A stretch of DNA of 64,000 nt from Agelas oroides (Eukaryota > Porifera > Demospongiae > Agelasida > Agelasidae), in assembly GCA_949130485.1 (NCBI GenBank), contig OX422186.1, positions 6,577,292 through 6,641,291 on the forward strand. The letters are read 5' to 3'. The number at the start of each line of letters is the position of its first letter. The stretch's first letter is position 1. This document shows, one piece after another, positions 19,900-29,989 of this stretch. Below the pieces are notes generated by a model. That model saw only the letters and a list, made by a program, of their open reading frames with translations. It was not told the DNA's origin and made no database searches. The position numbers and the translations under genes are program-made.

Positions 19900-21500
19900 C
19901 CCTTTAATACCGAAAATAAAATTCTCATTCAACGTTTCTTACCAGCTTCCTAGTATATGGTGATACACTGCGCTAAGCGCTTTCCGTGGCCAACTAAAAC
20001 TTGGGTGACTTCCCTCACAGTTATCAGCAATCCCGAATGTACAGTTATCTAAACAGGAAAGGGTGGGGATGAATGAGGAAGGGCCAATTACGGACCTAGC
20101 TGCGTGCAAGGATGCCATTTGTACAGCTGTACAAAAGCGCTCATTCTCCCAAAGGATACAAAAGTTCGTTGATTTTTACTTGGCTGACGGAGAGAGGGGA
20201 CCAACAGCGACTCGTAACTGAAGCGCTATTTCAGGTAAGCTTAGAACGAAGGTAGCATAAGCCTTTTTAGTCATACCGTTCGAATGGCCAGCAATGGCGG
20301 ACTTGTTGCTGCCCGAAGAGCTACCCGCCATGCCGCTTAGCAACATGGGAGCCCGCCTTTACCACCGTAGTTAGAGGATGGATACTTACCTACCACCTAG
20401 AGTAGTATCAATCTCTCTCACCTCACATCCAGGGAGAAAGAAACAGTAGAAATTATCACCATTAAGGTGGCAGGTAACCCTGCATTTTCAAGGTCAACAA
20501 ACCTGGAATCCAAGCCCATAGAACTCTTTGTCTTGGTAAAATTTTAGCGCACAGTCCGTTTTAGGAGTCTCAAACTGTTCACTGTCCGTAAAATTGGGGA
20601 TTTTCCTCATTTCCTGTCAGCATTGGCATCCAATAATCAGTTTATAATTAAGTTAGTTAAGATGTGGCCTGGCGGTACCCTTCATGTGGTGGTCAGAACT
20701 TTGAAGATAAGCTTAGATCGACTTTAAAAAAAAGAAGGAGTTTAGTAGACTGCTGTAGTGTCAGTAGCTGTGAGTAGTGCGTAGTGCCTGCTTGTGAAAG
20801 CAAGCTTGTGCCTAGAAGCAGCAGAAAGGCCACAGTGGCCAAGACTGTACTCATTGGGCAGGCCCAGGTCTTGCGATCATATGCCAAGCCTAGTAGGTGA
20901 TCGTGGCCCGGTGCTTCGAGTGCTGGGCTGGGCTTTAACTAGAATGCGCAATATATCGTTGGTATTACGTTGTCGTTGACTAGAAAGCTGCAGAGGAGCT
21001 GTGTGGGGAACAGAACCGTGAGTTGTTTAGCGACATAAGGGGGAGAGGTGGGGCTAGTAATGCTTGCTTGCACTCATGAATGAGCCCCTCCCGTAGACAA
21101 GCTGTGAATTTTTTGAAATTTGCATTCATTTTGGTGCAGTTGAAGTTGTCCATTCCAGGAGTAGTGACAAACATGAGTCTAGCCTGACTTTGGGAGTAGC
21201 TCTGAACAAAAGCTGGCACAGAATGATTTGAGATACATTGGTGGTTAGGACGCTACCTACAGTGAGCATGTAGATGCATCCATCGAGTGGCAATTTTGGC
21301 TCATGAATATATTAATAAGCTACTAAAACCCACTTTTTAAATTAGGCAACGCAAGATTGCCCTAAACCAAACCCTAACCCTGAAACTAGGAGCAACACTG
21401 GTCCTGACTGTAACCCAGGTTTATGTTTTCGTAACCTCCGCCGAGTGACTTCTCCCGCCACGTTAAATTGTTACCAAAGTGCACCATCGGTGTTAAAGGG
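19900..21500. mobile_element. piggyBac-like element, 1601 bp, inserted in satellite
   Basis: TTAA at 19896-19899 and 21501-21504. Termini CCCTTTAATACCGA and TCGGTGTTAAAGGG are inverted repeats with one mismatch. Removing the element and one TTAA rebuilds a normal 32-bp satellite unit. No transposase was seen, so it is non-autonomous. Its right part (21157-21465) is repeated at 51056-51330. Confidence 0.85.
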
Positions 21501-21520
21501 TTAACACTGAACGTCACATA
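21501..21520 (+). repeat. 32-bp satellite, remnant between two insertions
   Basis: Only 20 bp of one unit (ttaacactgaacgtcacata) separate the piggyBac-like and hAT elements. Confidence 0.9.
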
Positions 21521-22493
21521 CAGTGCTTGTGATAACGTCCGGTCATCGGACAATTTCGTAATTATGCCACATGACCGATCAATCTCGTACGTGTGCGGAC
21601 TAAATGTCTGGACAAAAGCGTTCAGCTTGCTCTAACGAGGTTCCACCGGCGAAGAAGCGAGGGGTATCGGTGAAAACGGTTAAGTAGATCACAGAGAGCA
21701 ACAGAGAGATGAGTACGTCTGCATGGCTTAAGTACGAGAAGGCTGATCGCAACTACGTGGCGACGCTGAAGTGCTGTATGTGCATTCAGTTCAACGAGAA
21801 GCTGGGAGGCATGCGCAACTACAACCCTGTGTTTGTAGTTGGTTCGAAGAACCTGCGAGCGTCCAGCTACAAAGATCATGCTGCTACCGACATGCACAAG
21901 CGAGCAATGCTTCTTTCGAAGAAGCAGAGCTCCAGTGATGTCACTGAATATGCGCCGATAGCTAACACTCTGCACAATCTTGATGGTGACCACTGCGCTG
22001 AAGATGAAGCGAAAGTTCGACATTGCTTACCTGATAGCTAAGCACAACCTAGCTTTCACCAAGATGGGTCCTCTGTGTGAGCTAGAAGAGAGGCATGGGG
22101 TGGATTTGGGACAGCTAGCTAGGGCTACAAAAATGACCAGGCATGTGCTACCTTTGTAGAGTACATTGCAAGGGAGGAGATTCTGGTATGTGCACTGACG
22201 TTCAGACTCATGAAATTATTCAGACTACAATAACTCCACAGTAAACTTTTTTCAGACTCTCTCACTCACTGTTACATGTTTATAACCTCTGATTCATTAT
22301 GTCGTGTAATTTGTGCAAATACTACAACTTTTGTGATGATTACTTATTCCTAGGTGTGAGAAGGGCCCGGTATGCATTTGAACTCCATTTATTTCATGTC
22401 GGATTATCCGGGTATGATGGTACTTGTCATATCAAACTTAATGATGTTCTGACATTACGTCAGAGCAACTTCGAGATGTCATCGGGAGTACTG
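21521..22493 (+). mobile_element. hAT-type element, 973 bp, 8-bp target duplication
   Basis: GTCACATA at 21513-21520 and 22494-22501 flanks the element. Ends CAGTGCTTGTGATAACGTC and, reverse-complemented, CAGTACTCCCGATGACATC match at 13 of the first 19 positions or so. A CA..TG end and 8-bp duplication fit hAT. Because the satellite itself contains GTCACATA in each unit, the duplication is expected in any precise insertion here and is not independent proof. Confidence 0.75.
21604..22190 (+). pseudogene. hAT-type / ZNF862-like zinc finger gene remnant
   Basis: ATG at 21604 starts MSGQKRSACSNEVPPAKKRG; TAG at 21685 replaces an expected Trp; then STSAWLKYEKADRNYVATLK, a C-x2-C (CCMC) .. H-x5-H zinc finger of the TTF/BED-like kind, then after a frameshift near 22000 KRKFDIAYLIAKHNLAFTKM and LEERHGVDLG. 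A second shift gives YKNDQACATFVEYIAREEIL ending at a GTATGT donor. The blocks are those of the hAT-derived ZNF862/C17orf113-like proteins. One nonsense and two frameshifts make it a pseudogene. The DDE domain is absent. Confidence 0.75.
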
Positions 22494-22935
22494 GTCACAT
22501 ATTGACTCGTATATTTAACACTGAACGTCACATATTGACTCAATATTTAACCCTGGCCACATATTGACTCGTATATTTACCCACTGAACGTCACATATTG
22601 ACTCTATATTTAACACTGAACGTCACATACTGACTCTATACTTAACGTTGAACACCACATATTGACTCATATATTTAACACCGAACGTCACGTCACATAT
22701 TGACTCATTGACTATATTTAACACTGAACGTCACATATTGACTGTACTTAACCCTGAACGTCACACATATTGACTCTATATTTAATGTCACTATTGACTA
22801 TATTTAACCCTGAACGTCACATATTGACTCTCTATTTAACGTTGAACACCACATTGACTCTATATTTAACACTGGTCACATATTGACTCATATATTTAAC
22901 ACTGAACGTCACATATTGACTATATATATAGTCAA
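22494..22935 (+). repeat. 32-bp satellite, block 2
   Basis: About 14 units of the 19770-type repeat, with more length variation (26-36 bp) than block 1, for example 'aacactggtcacatattgac'. It ends in a head-to-head palindrome (catattgactatatatatagtcaatatg, i.e. TATTGACTATATATAT and its mirror) at 22914-22941. Confidence 0.85.
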
Positions 22936-23027
22936 TATGTATCATTTTAATGACAGATAGTGGCCAGAAGGCCCAACAGTCAAGACAAGAGAGTTCAATC
23001 TCTAACTAAGTTGCATGGTTCATTATA

Positions 23028-23687
23028 CAGTCGAACCTGCCTCTGCGGTCACCTGAATAAGGCGGTCACCTCCGCTTTGCGGCCAGTTGGGGAAGGTCCC
23101 AAATTATGGTGCATAAGCTACAGTATAGTCATATCGTTGTATAGCGGCCACCTGTGTAATGCGTATTACAGCCATGTCACCCCTCCCCATTACAATCAAC
23201 TGCATGGAACGATACACCGAGTATGACAGCCAGTCTCTCTCGCGCTCGCGCTGGTAATGCATGCGATGCGCGCGCAGATGGATGACACGTGGATGCCAAA
23301 TAGACTGCAGTTGCACATTTGCTAGGCCCGGTGTAATTTTGTTTTGAATAGCTAGCTGTTCCTGCCAAAAAGGATAAAAAGTGAAGATGGCTACCAGAAA
23401 TGACTTGTCTTTGGAGTGTAAGATTTTGCAGTACTTAGTTTATTGTATTTCCACATGGAAATCGTTGTGGCTATTCAATGACATGATGATATTATTATGT
23501 ATAATTATATTGTGATATAAAATGTATTGTTACTATAATAATATTTTTATTGAAACCTGTATAATGTGGTCAAAATATTAAATAATTCAGCTGGCCGATT
23601 TATTAAGGTCATCTGCATTGCAACCATCTCTTTATTAAGGCCAAATGTATCTGGCCCAAGGGTGACCGGAATAGGCAGGTTCGACTG
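23028..23687. mobile_element. mariner-type MITE, 660 bp, TA target site
   Basis: TA at 23026-23027 and 23688-23689; termini CAGTCGAACCTGCCT and AGGCAGGTTCGACTG are exact inverted repeats of 15 bp, with similarity continuing through 'cggtcacc'. TA duplication fits the Tc1/mariner group. There is no transposase ORF. Confidence 0.88.
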
Positions 23688-23898
23688 TATATTGCTTTCT
23701 GGTTTGGAAGGAAGGCCTTAAGTAGAAAGACACCTAGTAAGTATAGTGCTTGAGAATTCCCAGCTGACCAAATGAGCTTGAATTTTTCAATGTCTTCTAG
23801 GTAGTTGTAGCAGAAGCTTAATTTATCATGGCAGAACTGTAGTAGGTTAGCCCGTTCAGGTAAGGTTTCATAAAGTTGGCATCGGAACACAAAATGTA

Positions 23899-24581
23899 CC
23901 GTAGTGTCCTGTTAATACGCCCCCCCCATTTTGTACACTACATCCCGCCTAAAGTGGGGGGGGGGGCTTATATTCGAGGATGCAATTAGTCTCGACTATA
24001 AGCCCCCCCCCCCCCCCCCCCCCAAAGATTTTACGCAAGTGCTATGTACGCAATTAGGACACTTCCAAAGCTCACGTTTGCCTTTCACTATCAACTAACT
24101 ATGGCGACGACTTTCAGGATCGAGAGTACTGTTCACGGACATCACGTTTACAAAGCTGCGTGGTCTCCCTACATCGGAGAAGAGCTGCCAGTTCAACGCG
24201 AGGTCAATAACATTCACGACGACTTCGCTGTAGCCGTCCTCAAGAACGGCAACACTGTCGGTCATGTGCGTGTACATCTTCAGAGGGAAACAAAAACACC
24301 TTGACAGACTGATAAACCTGTTTGCTAAACTAGCAGCTTAAAACTTGGAACATCTAACCGGCTTTTCTAAAAGCCACAAAACTTACAAAAGATTCACCGA
24401 CTACTATAGTCTTACTGAACGCACTTGCAACGTATAGTAAGCACGTGTAGTTTTCATGCTCCAGAAGACGCTCACCGGGGGGCGTTATAACGAGTCAAAC
24501 TACCCTGTGCAGGAACTTTGGTGGAAAAGAGGGGGGGGGGCGGCGTATTTTCGAAGGGGGCGTATTAGCGGGACACTACGG
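23899..24581. mobile_element. TA-flanked element carrying a HIRAN ORF, 683 bp
   Basis: TA at 23897-23898 and 24582-24583; termini CCGTAGTGTCCTGTTAATAC and GTATTAGCGGGACACTACGG are inverted repeats (18 of 20). Runs of C and G (24006-24023, 24532-24541) lie just inside the ends. Excising it with one TA restores the LINE reading frame across VKDE/LHFVFRC, which confirms the borders. Confidence 0.88.
24101..24304 (+). CDS. HIRAN-domain protein, first exon or truncated
   Basis: ATG at 24101 starts MATTFRIESTVHGHHVYKAA; then WSPYIGEELPVQREVNNIHD DFAVAVLKNGNTVGHV (gap for length). The RE..N.HD..AVAV......VGHV pattern is the HIRAN domain (Pfam HIRAN), a DNA-end binding fold known from HLTF and Rad5-type helicases and from many stand-alone invertebrate proteins. 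Family members usually continue VPRxIS after GHV; here the frame diverges at a GTGCGTGT that could be a donor, and a possible downstream piece (RYNESNYPVQELWW, near 24487) sits after 'ggcg'. The ORF is enclosed by terminal inverted repeats, so it appears to be transposon cargo. No ATG-to-stop full domain is present. Confidence 0.65.
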   Translation: MATTFRIESTVHGHHVYKAAWSPYIGEELPVQREVNNIHDDFAVAVLKNGNTVGHVRVHLQRETKTP

Positions 24582-25375
24582 TAATTCATCTTTGACTTCT
24601 CCCTCACAGCACTAGCAAAGCCTCTCACTGCAGGGGATTGGGGAGGGTAATGTATATCGACCGGTCTCTATTTATTTGAAGGGGGTGACAGCTGATCCTC
24701 AGTTTTGTGATTGGGACCCAAAGGTGTGGTGGAAGGTTGAGGTAAGGTTCTCTTTCAAAGTTGTTTTAAATAGTTTGTAGAATCTTAGTTTTCCTGATGT
24801 TGATGATAGCTGACTATTCCATGTTTGGACATACTGTCCCTTGATCTTTGTTCGAGTTCGGCAAGAAAGGGCCCTTTGGGTACCAATGTGGGGTTTATCC
24901 ATATATTTGCGAAACCCAAATTGGATAAGGTTTGATTTATGTAAGATAACCAATCAGAGCCATGTTCTGTTTGCATGACATAGATTTCTTTGAGTAAAAC
25001 TGGATTATTCCAGTCAGATACAATTCGTAACCAATATTTTATGACTGCACTTGTTCTCTTGGTTTCCAGGGGGACTCTGCCCAATTCACCATACACTGCT
25101 AAGTTAGTTGCTGTGTTAGGTACTCTGAGAGCAAATTTGCAGAACTTACGATGGACTACTTCTACGCAAGTCTTCTGCTTTCACATAGCTCCATACCTCA
25201 CACCCATAGTTGGCTATTGGGCGAGTCAGGGAGTCAAAGAGATACGACAAAGCAGAGATTGGTTGGAAATTGTAGATGTCTAATTTTCTTGAATAGAGAG
25301 AAGATTGCCTTCTGCGCCTGTTTGGCAAGGGTAGAGATAGCTGGTTTAAGAGAGGAGCTATCAGATAAGAGGTTT

Positions 25376-25680
25376 AACCTTGAACACCACATATTTAACA
25401 CTGAACGTCACATATTGACTCCACATTTAAAACTGAACGTCACATATTGACTCTACATTTAAAACTGAACGTCACACATATTGACTCCATATTTAAAACT
25501 GAACGTCACATATTGACTCTACATTTAAAACTGAACGTCACATGTTGACTCTATATTTAACCCTGAACGTCACATATTGACTCTATATTTAACCCTGAAC
25601 ATCACATATCGGCTCTACATTTAAAACTGAATGTCACATATTGATTCTATATTTAACCCTGAACGTCAACATATTGCAAC
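25376..25680 (+). repeat. 32-bp satellite, block 3
   Basis: About nine or ten units, several with a 'ctacatttaaaactg' variant not seen in blocks 1 and 2. It shows that the LINE insertion split the array and that this side has evolved its own subtype. Confidence 0.88.
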
Positions 25681-26010
25681 AGAAACACTATGCTAAATTG
25701 CTACTTGAAGAAGTATGCCTCCAGGGGCAAGAATAATTTGGCTGAATAGAAAATTGTGTCCTTCAGTATTTTCACTGACAAATTGTACATCAAGGGACAT
25801 ACTGACAAAATGGTGCCACGGCTATTGTAAACGGTACTACCTGAACAAACTTGACAAAGTATTGCATATGTTTTAAACTTTTTCCTCACCCTCCATGGCT
25901 GTCAATGTTGTGAAACATCCCTGTCAACTCGTTACTTAGTTGCTTACAGGCATGAATATACATTTCATAAATTTGTCTCTACTTCCATCATTATTTTACA
26001 TAACCTCACA
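25681..26010. other. No gene recognised
   Basis: AT-rich spacer between the satellite and the 71-bp minisatellite. No supported feature. Confidence 0.3.
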
Positions 26011-26017
26011 GGCGTGT

Positions 26018-26690
26018 ACAATCCTGGATGATTCCAGGATGGACACCAGTCACCCAAGATACTATGACAGAGAGGGTGTCGGCTGTGTACATTCCTGGAT
26101 GATTCCAGGATGGACACCAGTCACCCAAGATACTATGACAGAGAGGGTGTCGGCTGTGTACAATCCTGGATGACTCCAGGATGGACACCAGTCACCCAAG
26201 ATACTATGACAGAGAGGGTGTCGGCTGTGTACAATCCTGGATGATTCCAGGATGGACACCAGTCACCCAAGATACTATGACAGAGAGGGTGTCGGCTGTG
26301 TACAATCCTGGATGACTCCAGGATGGACACCAGTCACCCAAGATACTATGACAGAGAGGGTATCGGCTGTGTACAATCCTGGATGACTCCAGGATGGACA
26401 CCAGTCACCCAAGATACTATGACAGAGAGGGTGTCGGCTGTGTACAATCCTGGATGACTCCAGGATGGACACCAGTCACCCAAGATACTATGACAGAGAG
26501 GGTGTCGGCTGTGTCCATCCTGGATGATTCCAGGATGGACACCAGTCACCCAAGATACTATGACAGAGAGGGTGTCGGCTGTGTCCATCCTGGATGATTC
26601 CAGGATGGACACCAGTCACCCAAGATACTATGACAGAGAGGGTGTCGACTGTGTACAATCCTGGATAATTTCAGGATGGACACCAGTCAC
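26018..26690. repeat. 71-bp minisatellite, ten units
   Basis: The word ggacaccagtcaccc starts at 26041, 26112, 26183, 26254, 26325, 26396, 26467, 26537, 26607 and 26678, so the period is 71 with two 70-bp units (gtccatcc for gtacaatcc). Each unit contains the near-palindrome tcctggatgattccagga, which can form a hairpin. Since 71 is not a multiple of three, the many open frames on the minus strand are not evidence of coding. Confidence 0.95.
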
Positions 26691-26699
26691 CTGACAGAA

Positions 26700-27180
26700 C
26701 GGGACTAGGCAGCACTACGCTACATTACCTGGCAGTATGACACACTATGGTGAGCGTACACAGACCCATATTACACTTACTCACTTACCTTGGCAAACTG
26801 ACCACTACACACCCCGGAGAATGGCCTTGAAGACGCTATTAAACGCCAAGGCAGCCCGGCGGCCCGGCGGCCCGGCCCTTTCCTAGTCTTCTCTGCACTT
26901 GTGGTTCGAAAAAAAAACTGCCAGAACGGGCTCCTACTAAAACATGGCTACGTATACTATCAATTATCGATCGATGTGCAATTACATACATGGGCACTGA
27001 CGATCAGCCTATACTCAATTAAGTCCTCTCTACCTTATCTCTACCCTCTATGTCACTCACGTGATAAATTATACCAGGCCCTCTACCACTTTTCCGTACT
27101 GCAAGTGATGGAAAGCTGGGCAGGGCCTGGGAACGAGGCTATATCTATTATGTCAGTCTTAGTGCGACTGACATGTGAAG
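26700..27180. other. Spacer with one solo foldback end
   Basis: No gene. At 27116-27145 'ggcctgggaacgaggcta' is a solo right end of the TAGCCTCGTTCCCAGGC family; its flank (agctgggcaggg) matches the left-end piece at 33021 in reverse complement. A CGG-rich tract (ggcggcccggcggcccgg) is at 26857. Confidence 0.4.
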
Positions 27181-27480
27181 TGTAAGTTGTGGAGCCTCAT
27201 AAACTTCAACTTGCTCGCCCAGCGTAGGTATATATTTATATATGTATGCACGTAGATCGAAGCCAACATTACTTGTTACTAGTTATACATAATGCCAGCT
27301 AACTGAAGCTAGAAAAGTACCTGCTGATCTTAGTGTCAAAAACTTAAGCGTTTTTCTTCTATTTACTTCGTATAAATACTCCATTCGTTAGTACACCCCC
27401 CGTTTTTGGAATATTCGGTACTCTAATCAAATTGTACAGCTAAAAGTGAAATATTTTGTATGAATTATTAGAAATTATAC
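27180..27480. repeat. Dispersed repeat, inverted partner of 14797-15050
   Basis: Reverse-complement match to 14797-15050, followed by 'gtatgaattattagaaatt', also found at 15410. Confidence 0.55.
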
Positions 27481-28830
27481 AGTATGTCATATCATGTCAA
27501 GACTACTTGCGTCATGACAACACTTCATCATGGCAGTCCTATAATGTTCACCTACCTCACTTCAGCTAGTGGTCAACAAAACTTGATAGTAGACCAGTAT
27601 CAGTGGTGGCAGGGAGCTTCTTGTAACCTACAACACAAGGGGAACAATAGCCCATCTTTGAAACAAGCCTAATTATTAGGTGGGTGTACTTTCAGAGGAA
27701 AAAAACACACCCATTACAATAACATTATCCAAAGAAGGTATTTTATCCCAGAACATGGGCTGGAGAAGCAGCACTGTGAAAGAGGTGGGACTAAGCAATG
27801 AAGGCAGGCACCATTTCTTGCTAATGCATAAGCAGGCACATGACAAGTGCAGCCTGCAGGCATACTGTCTGGGCTAGAACTAATTGAGTGCGTGAATTGC
27901 TTACACAACACTTTCTGCACCAGGAAGCCAAGTCAGTTACAAAATTCCAAAGTATGGTTCAGTTAGGCAGTAGCCAGCTCTTGACAGACTGTTGTGACTA
28001 GGAAACTAGCTGCCAGGTCTTTGACCAAATACTGCTTTTCCATACTCTACATGCTCTACTGTTTATAGCTAATGTAGCATGCTTCCAACATTCAGCTCAG
28101 TAGCGGTGGGATGTGATGTGCCCTGTACACATACAGACTGTGATCCAATAACATTGTAAGATGCTTGACACAAATGTAGTATGATGTTAGAGAAAGGTGT
28201 TTCCTAAGCGCATATGCCAGTACTAAATGCCACTGCCCTTTTCACTCTAGCTTATTCCCTATTTACCTATTTCTGCCATCAACAAAGTTGCAAAGGTCTG
28301 TATGCTTGAAACATACACATGTAGAGAACATGCCATGAACATGCCGCCAAGCCCTCCAAGACTCTTGGCTGTCTCGCAAATGTTCCATCTTCATAGCTAT
28401 CATATTCTCAGAGATACAAGCACCTCACAATAACTTTTAACTGTGATCAACACTCAATTTCAATTCGGTGTACTACTATAAACAGAACTACCAAGAGCTC
28501 CGTAAATTTCTGGACACATTCATTCCTACTCTGAATAAACCAGTATAACTTGTGAAACTGCATACATACCCTGCTATAACAAAGCAAAGTTTGACACCTG
28601 CAACTGAATAACAGCTGCATTGTGAAACTGTTTGGTCTTTCCACCACCTAGTCTTAGAATGCTTCCAGTACGCAAAAACAGAGGGGGGAAACCTGGTTCA
28701 TTCTATCACAGCAATGATGTACATAGATAAGACAGAGGGGGAAGCGTCCCTCACCAAAAGAACACATTTAATTTGCATGTTCTTCATCCTGAATAGTGTG
28801 CAGTAAGTTTTCCCTATTGTAAACATTAAG
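27480..28830. other. No gene recognised
   Basis: Short frames only, none with a family motif. No repeat longer than a few tens of bases noted. Confidence 0.3.
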
Positions 28831-28834
28831 AGCC

Positions 28835-28987
28835 GGGCAAGTGGAAAGTGCTAAAGTGCAGAAACCAAAGTACTAAAATGCAAGTACGGAAATAAGAAAA
28901 GCCGCCATTCTATGTCTAGTCCCTTACCAACCCACTACTTCTACTACCACACTTCAGTTTCTGCACTTCAGCATTTTCCACTTGCCC
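28835..28987. mobile_element. Foldback element, ~150 bp
   Basis: Arms gggcaagtggaaagtgcta (28835 on) and its mirror ending ccacttgccc (28987) pair over about 37 bp with four mismatches. The loop is about 80 bp. No clear target duplication. Confidence 0.7.
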
Positions 28988-29398
28988 TTCAGAACTGTAG
29001 GGCTCGAACAGACACTATAAGAAAAGTTTCAAGTTTGTTCTTTCGGTCAGGGAACACTCCTCACCTCAAACTTCAATGTTGTATAAATAGACATTGACAT
29101 CATTCACATGATCAAGTCAAGATAGACTAGACTGGCTTTCCCCTCTATTTTTGCATACTACAAGTATTCAAAAACTGGACAGTGGGATGGCCTGGAAACA
29201 AGGGGCTCATTATAAAACACACAAGCTATACTTGTAAATGCTAATCTAATTTCATAAGTACAAATGCATGGAAGCCTGAAGTCTGAGTGGCAGTGTTCAG
29301 CTAATCTTGCCAATCAACTTCACATTGTGCTCTAGGCTTTCCCATTCTCTCCAGCTTTCTAACTGACCTTGACACCCTTTTTTAACTTGGGTCTTGGC

Positions 29399-29988
29399 TA
29401 GCCTCGTTCCCAGGCGCGGAGGAGGGGGAGGAGAAAGAGCACCTGGTACACACTGTTTGCGCATGCACTTAATCACCACGGAATTCCGTGGCGACCATGT
29501 TCGTACGTGTACGTACGTATACTAGTGACATCATGAACTCGCCGCATTGATGTGCCAGTTGGTGTTCTGTTCGAGTGAGTTTCATATCGCGCTGTTCTAG
29601 GCCTTCTGGTAGCTAGGTACCTCGAGATAAAGCTCAAGAAAGAACAGGTTGCCTCCAATGAGAGCGTTTACGAAGGAAACGTACCTTTATGCGGTTATCC
29701 ACCATTTCCGGTAAGTCGATTCCTACCACTGCCTACCAGACATTTCTCTTTGTATCCGACAGTATTAAACTAGGCAGAGCATGTAGTAGCGATGTTTATA
29801 GCGTCCTAAGAACAAAAGCTGAGGTATTTTTATGACGGTTTATGCTATTCATGTGAATCATTGATCGTCATATTAGTACACGCCCCTAATTCTACCACGT
29901 GGTCTTTCCTATAATTACACACATGCACAAACAGTGCGTACCAGGTGCTGTTTCTCCTCCTCCTTCTCCACGCCTGGGAACGAGGCTA
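29399..29988. mobile_element. Mutator-like MITE, 590 bp, 10-bp target duplication
   Basis: GGGTCTTGGC occurs exactly at 29389-29398 and 29989-29998. Termini TAGCCTCGTTCCCAGGCG and CGCCTGGGAACGAGGCTA are exact inverted repeats, and similarity extends about 65 bp inward (caggtgc..ttctcctcctcc). A 10-bp duplication fits MULE-type transposition. No transposase ORF. Confidence 0.88.
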
Positions 29989-29989
29989 G

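Larger units (their letters stand above)
22936..25375 (-). mobile_element. Non-LTR retrotransposon (LINE) 3' part, carrying two later insertions
   Basis: Lies between satellite blocks 2 and 3. The minus strand carries the post-reverse-transcriptase part of a LINE ORF2 followed by a 3' tail ending near 'gtcattaaaatgata'. The coding part is interrupted by the element at 23899-24581, and the tail by the MITE at 23028-23687. Confidence 0.75.
23690..25375 (-). pseudogene. LINE ORF2 C-terminal region, frameshifted
   Basis: In order on the minus strand: FKKIRHLQFP; LSYLFDSLTRPIANYGCEVW; after a shift VHRKFCKFALRVPNTATNLA and VYGELGRVPLETKRTSAVIK; WNSQLSSTSGKLRFYKLFKT; IETGRYTLPSPIPCSERLC; VKDE; and, beyond the inserted element, CQLYETLPERANLL. 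These are the usual blocks after the reverse transcriptase of many invertebrate LINEs, including the terminal C-x2-C..H..C knuckle. At least two frameshifts and several stops are present. The polymerase domain is not in the window. Confidence 0.75.

Noticed and set aside
21513..21520. GTCACATA as independent proof of hAT transposition
   Set aside because: Each satellite unit contains GTCACATA, so the flanks would look alike anyway. The call rests on the seamless satellite rejoining and the zinc finger/hAT coding blocks.
22914..22941. Terminator-like palindrome with TATATA
   Set aside because: It is a head-to-head satellite joint at the LINE 3' end. There is no reason to read it as a transcription terminator.
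26006..26612. Series of overlapping 60-88-codon frames with HSRHPLCHSILGDWCPSW repeats
   Set aside because: They are the minus-strand reading of the 71-bp minisatellite, and they change frame each unit. Not a protein.
26018..26690. CRISPR-like array
   Set aside because: Units are contiguous repeats with no distinct spacers, and the DNA is eukaryotic.
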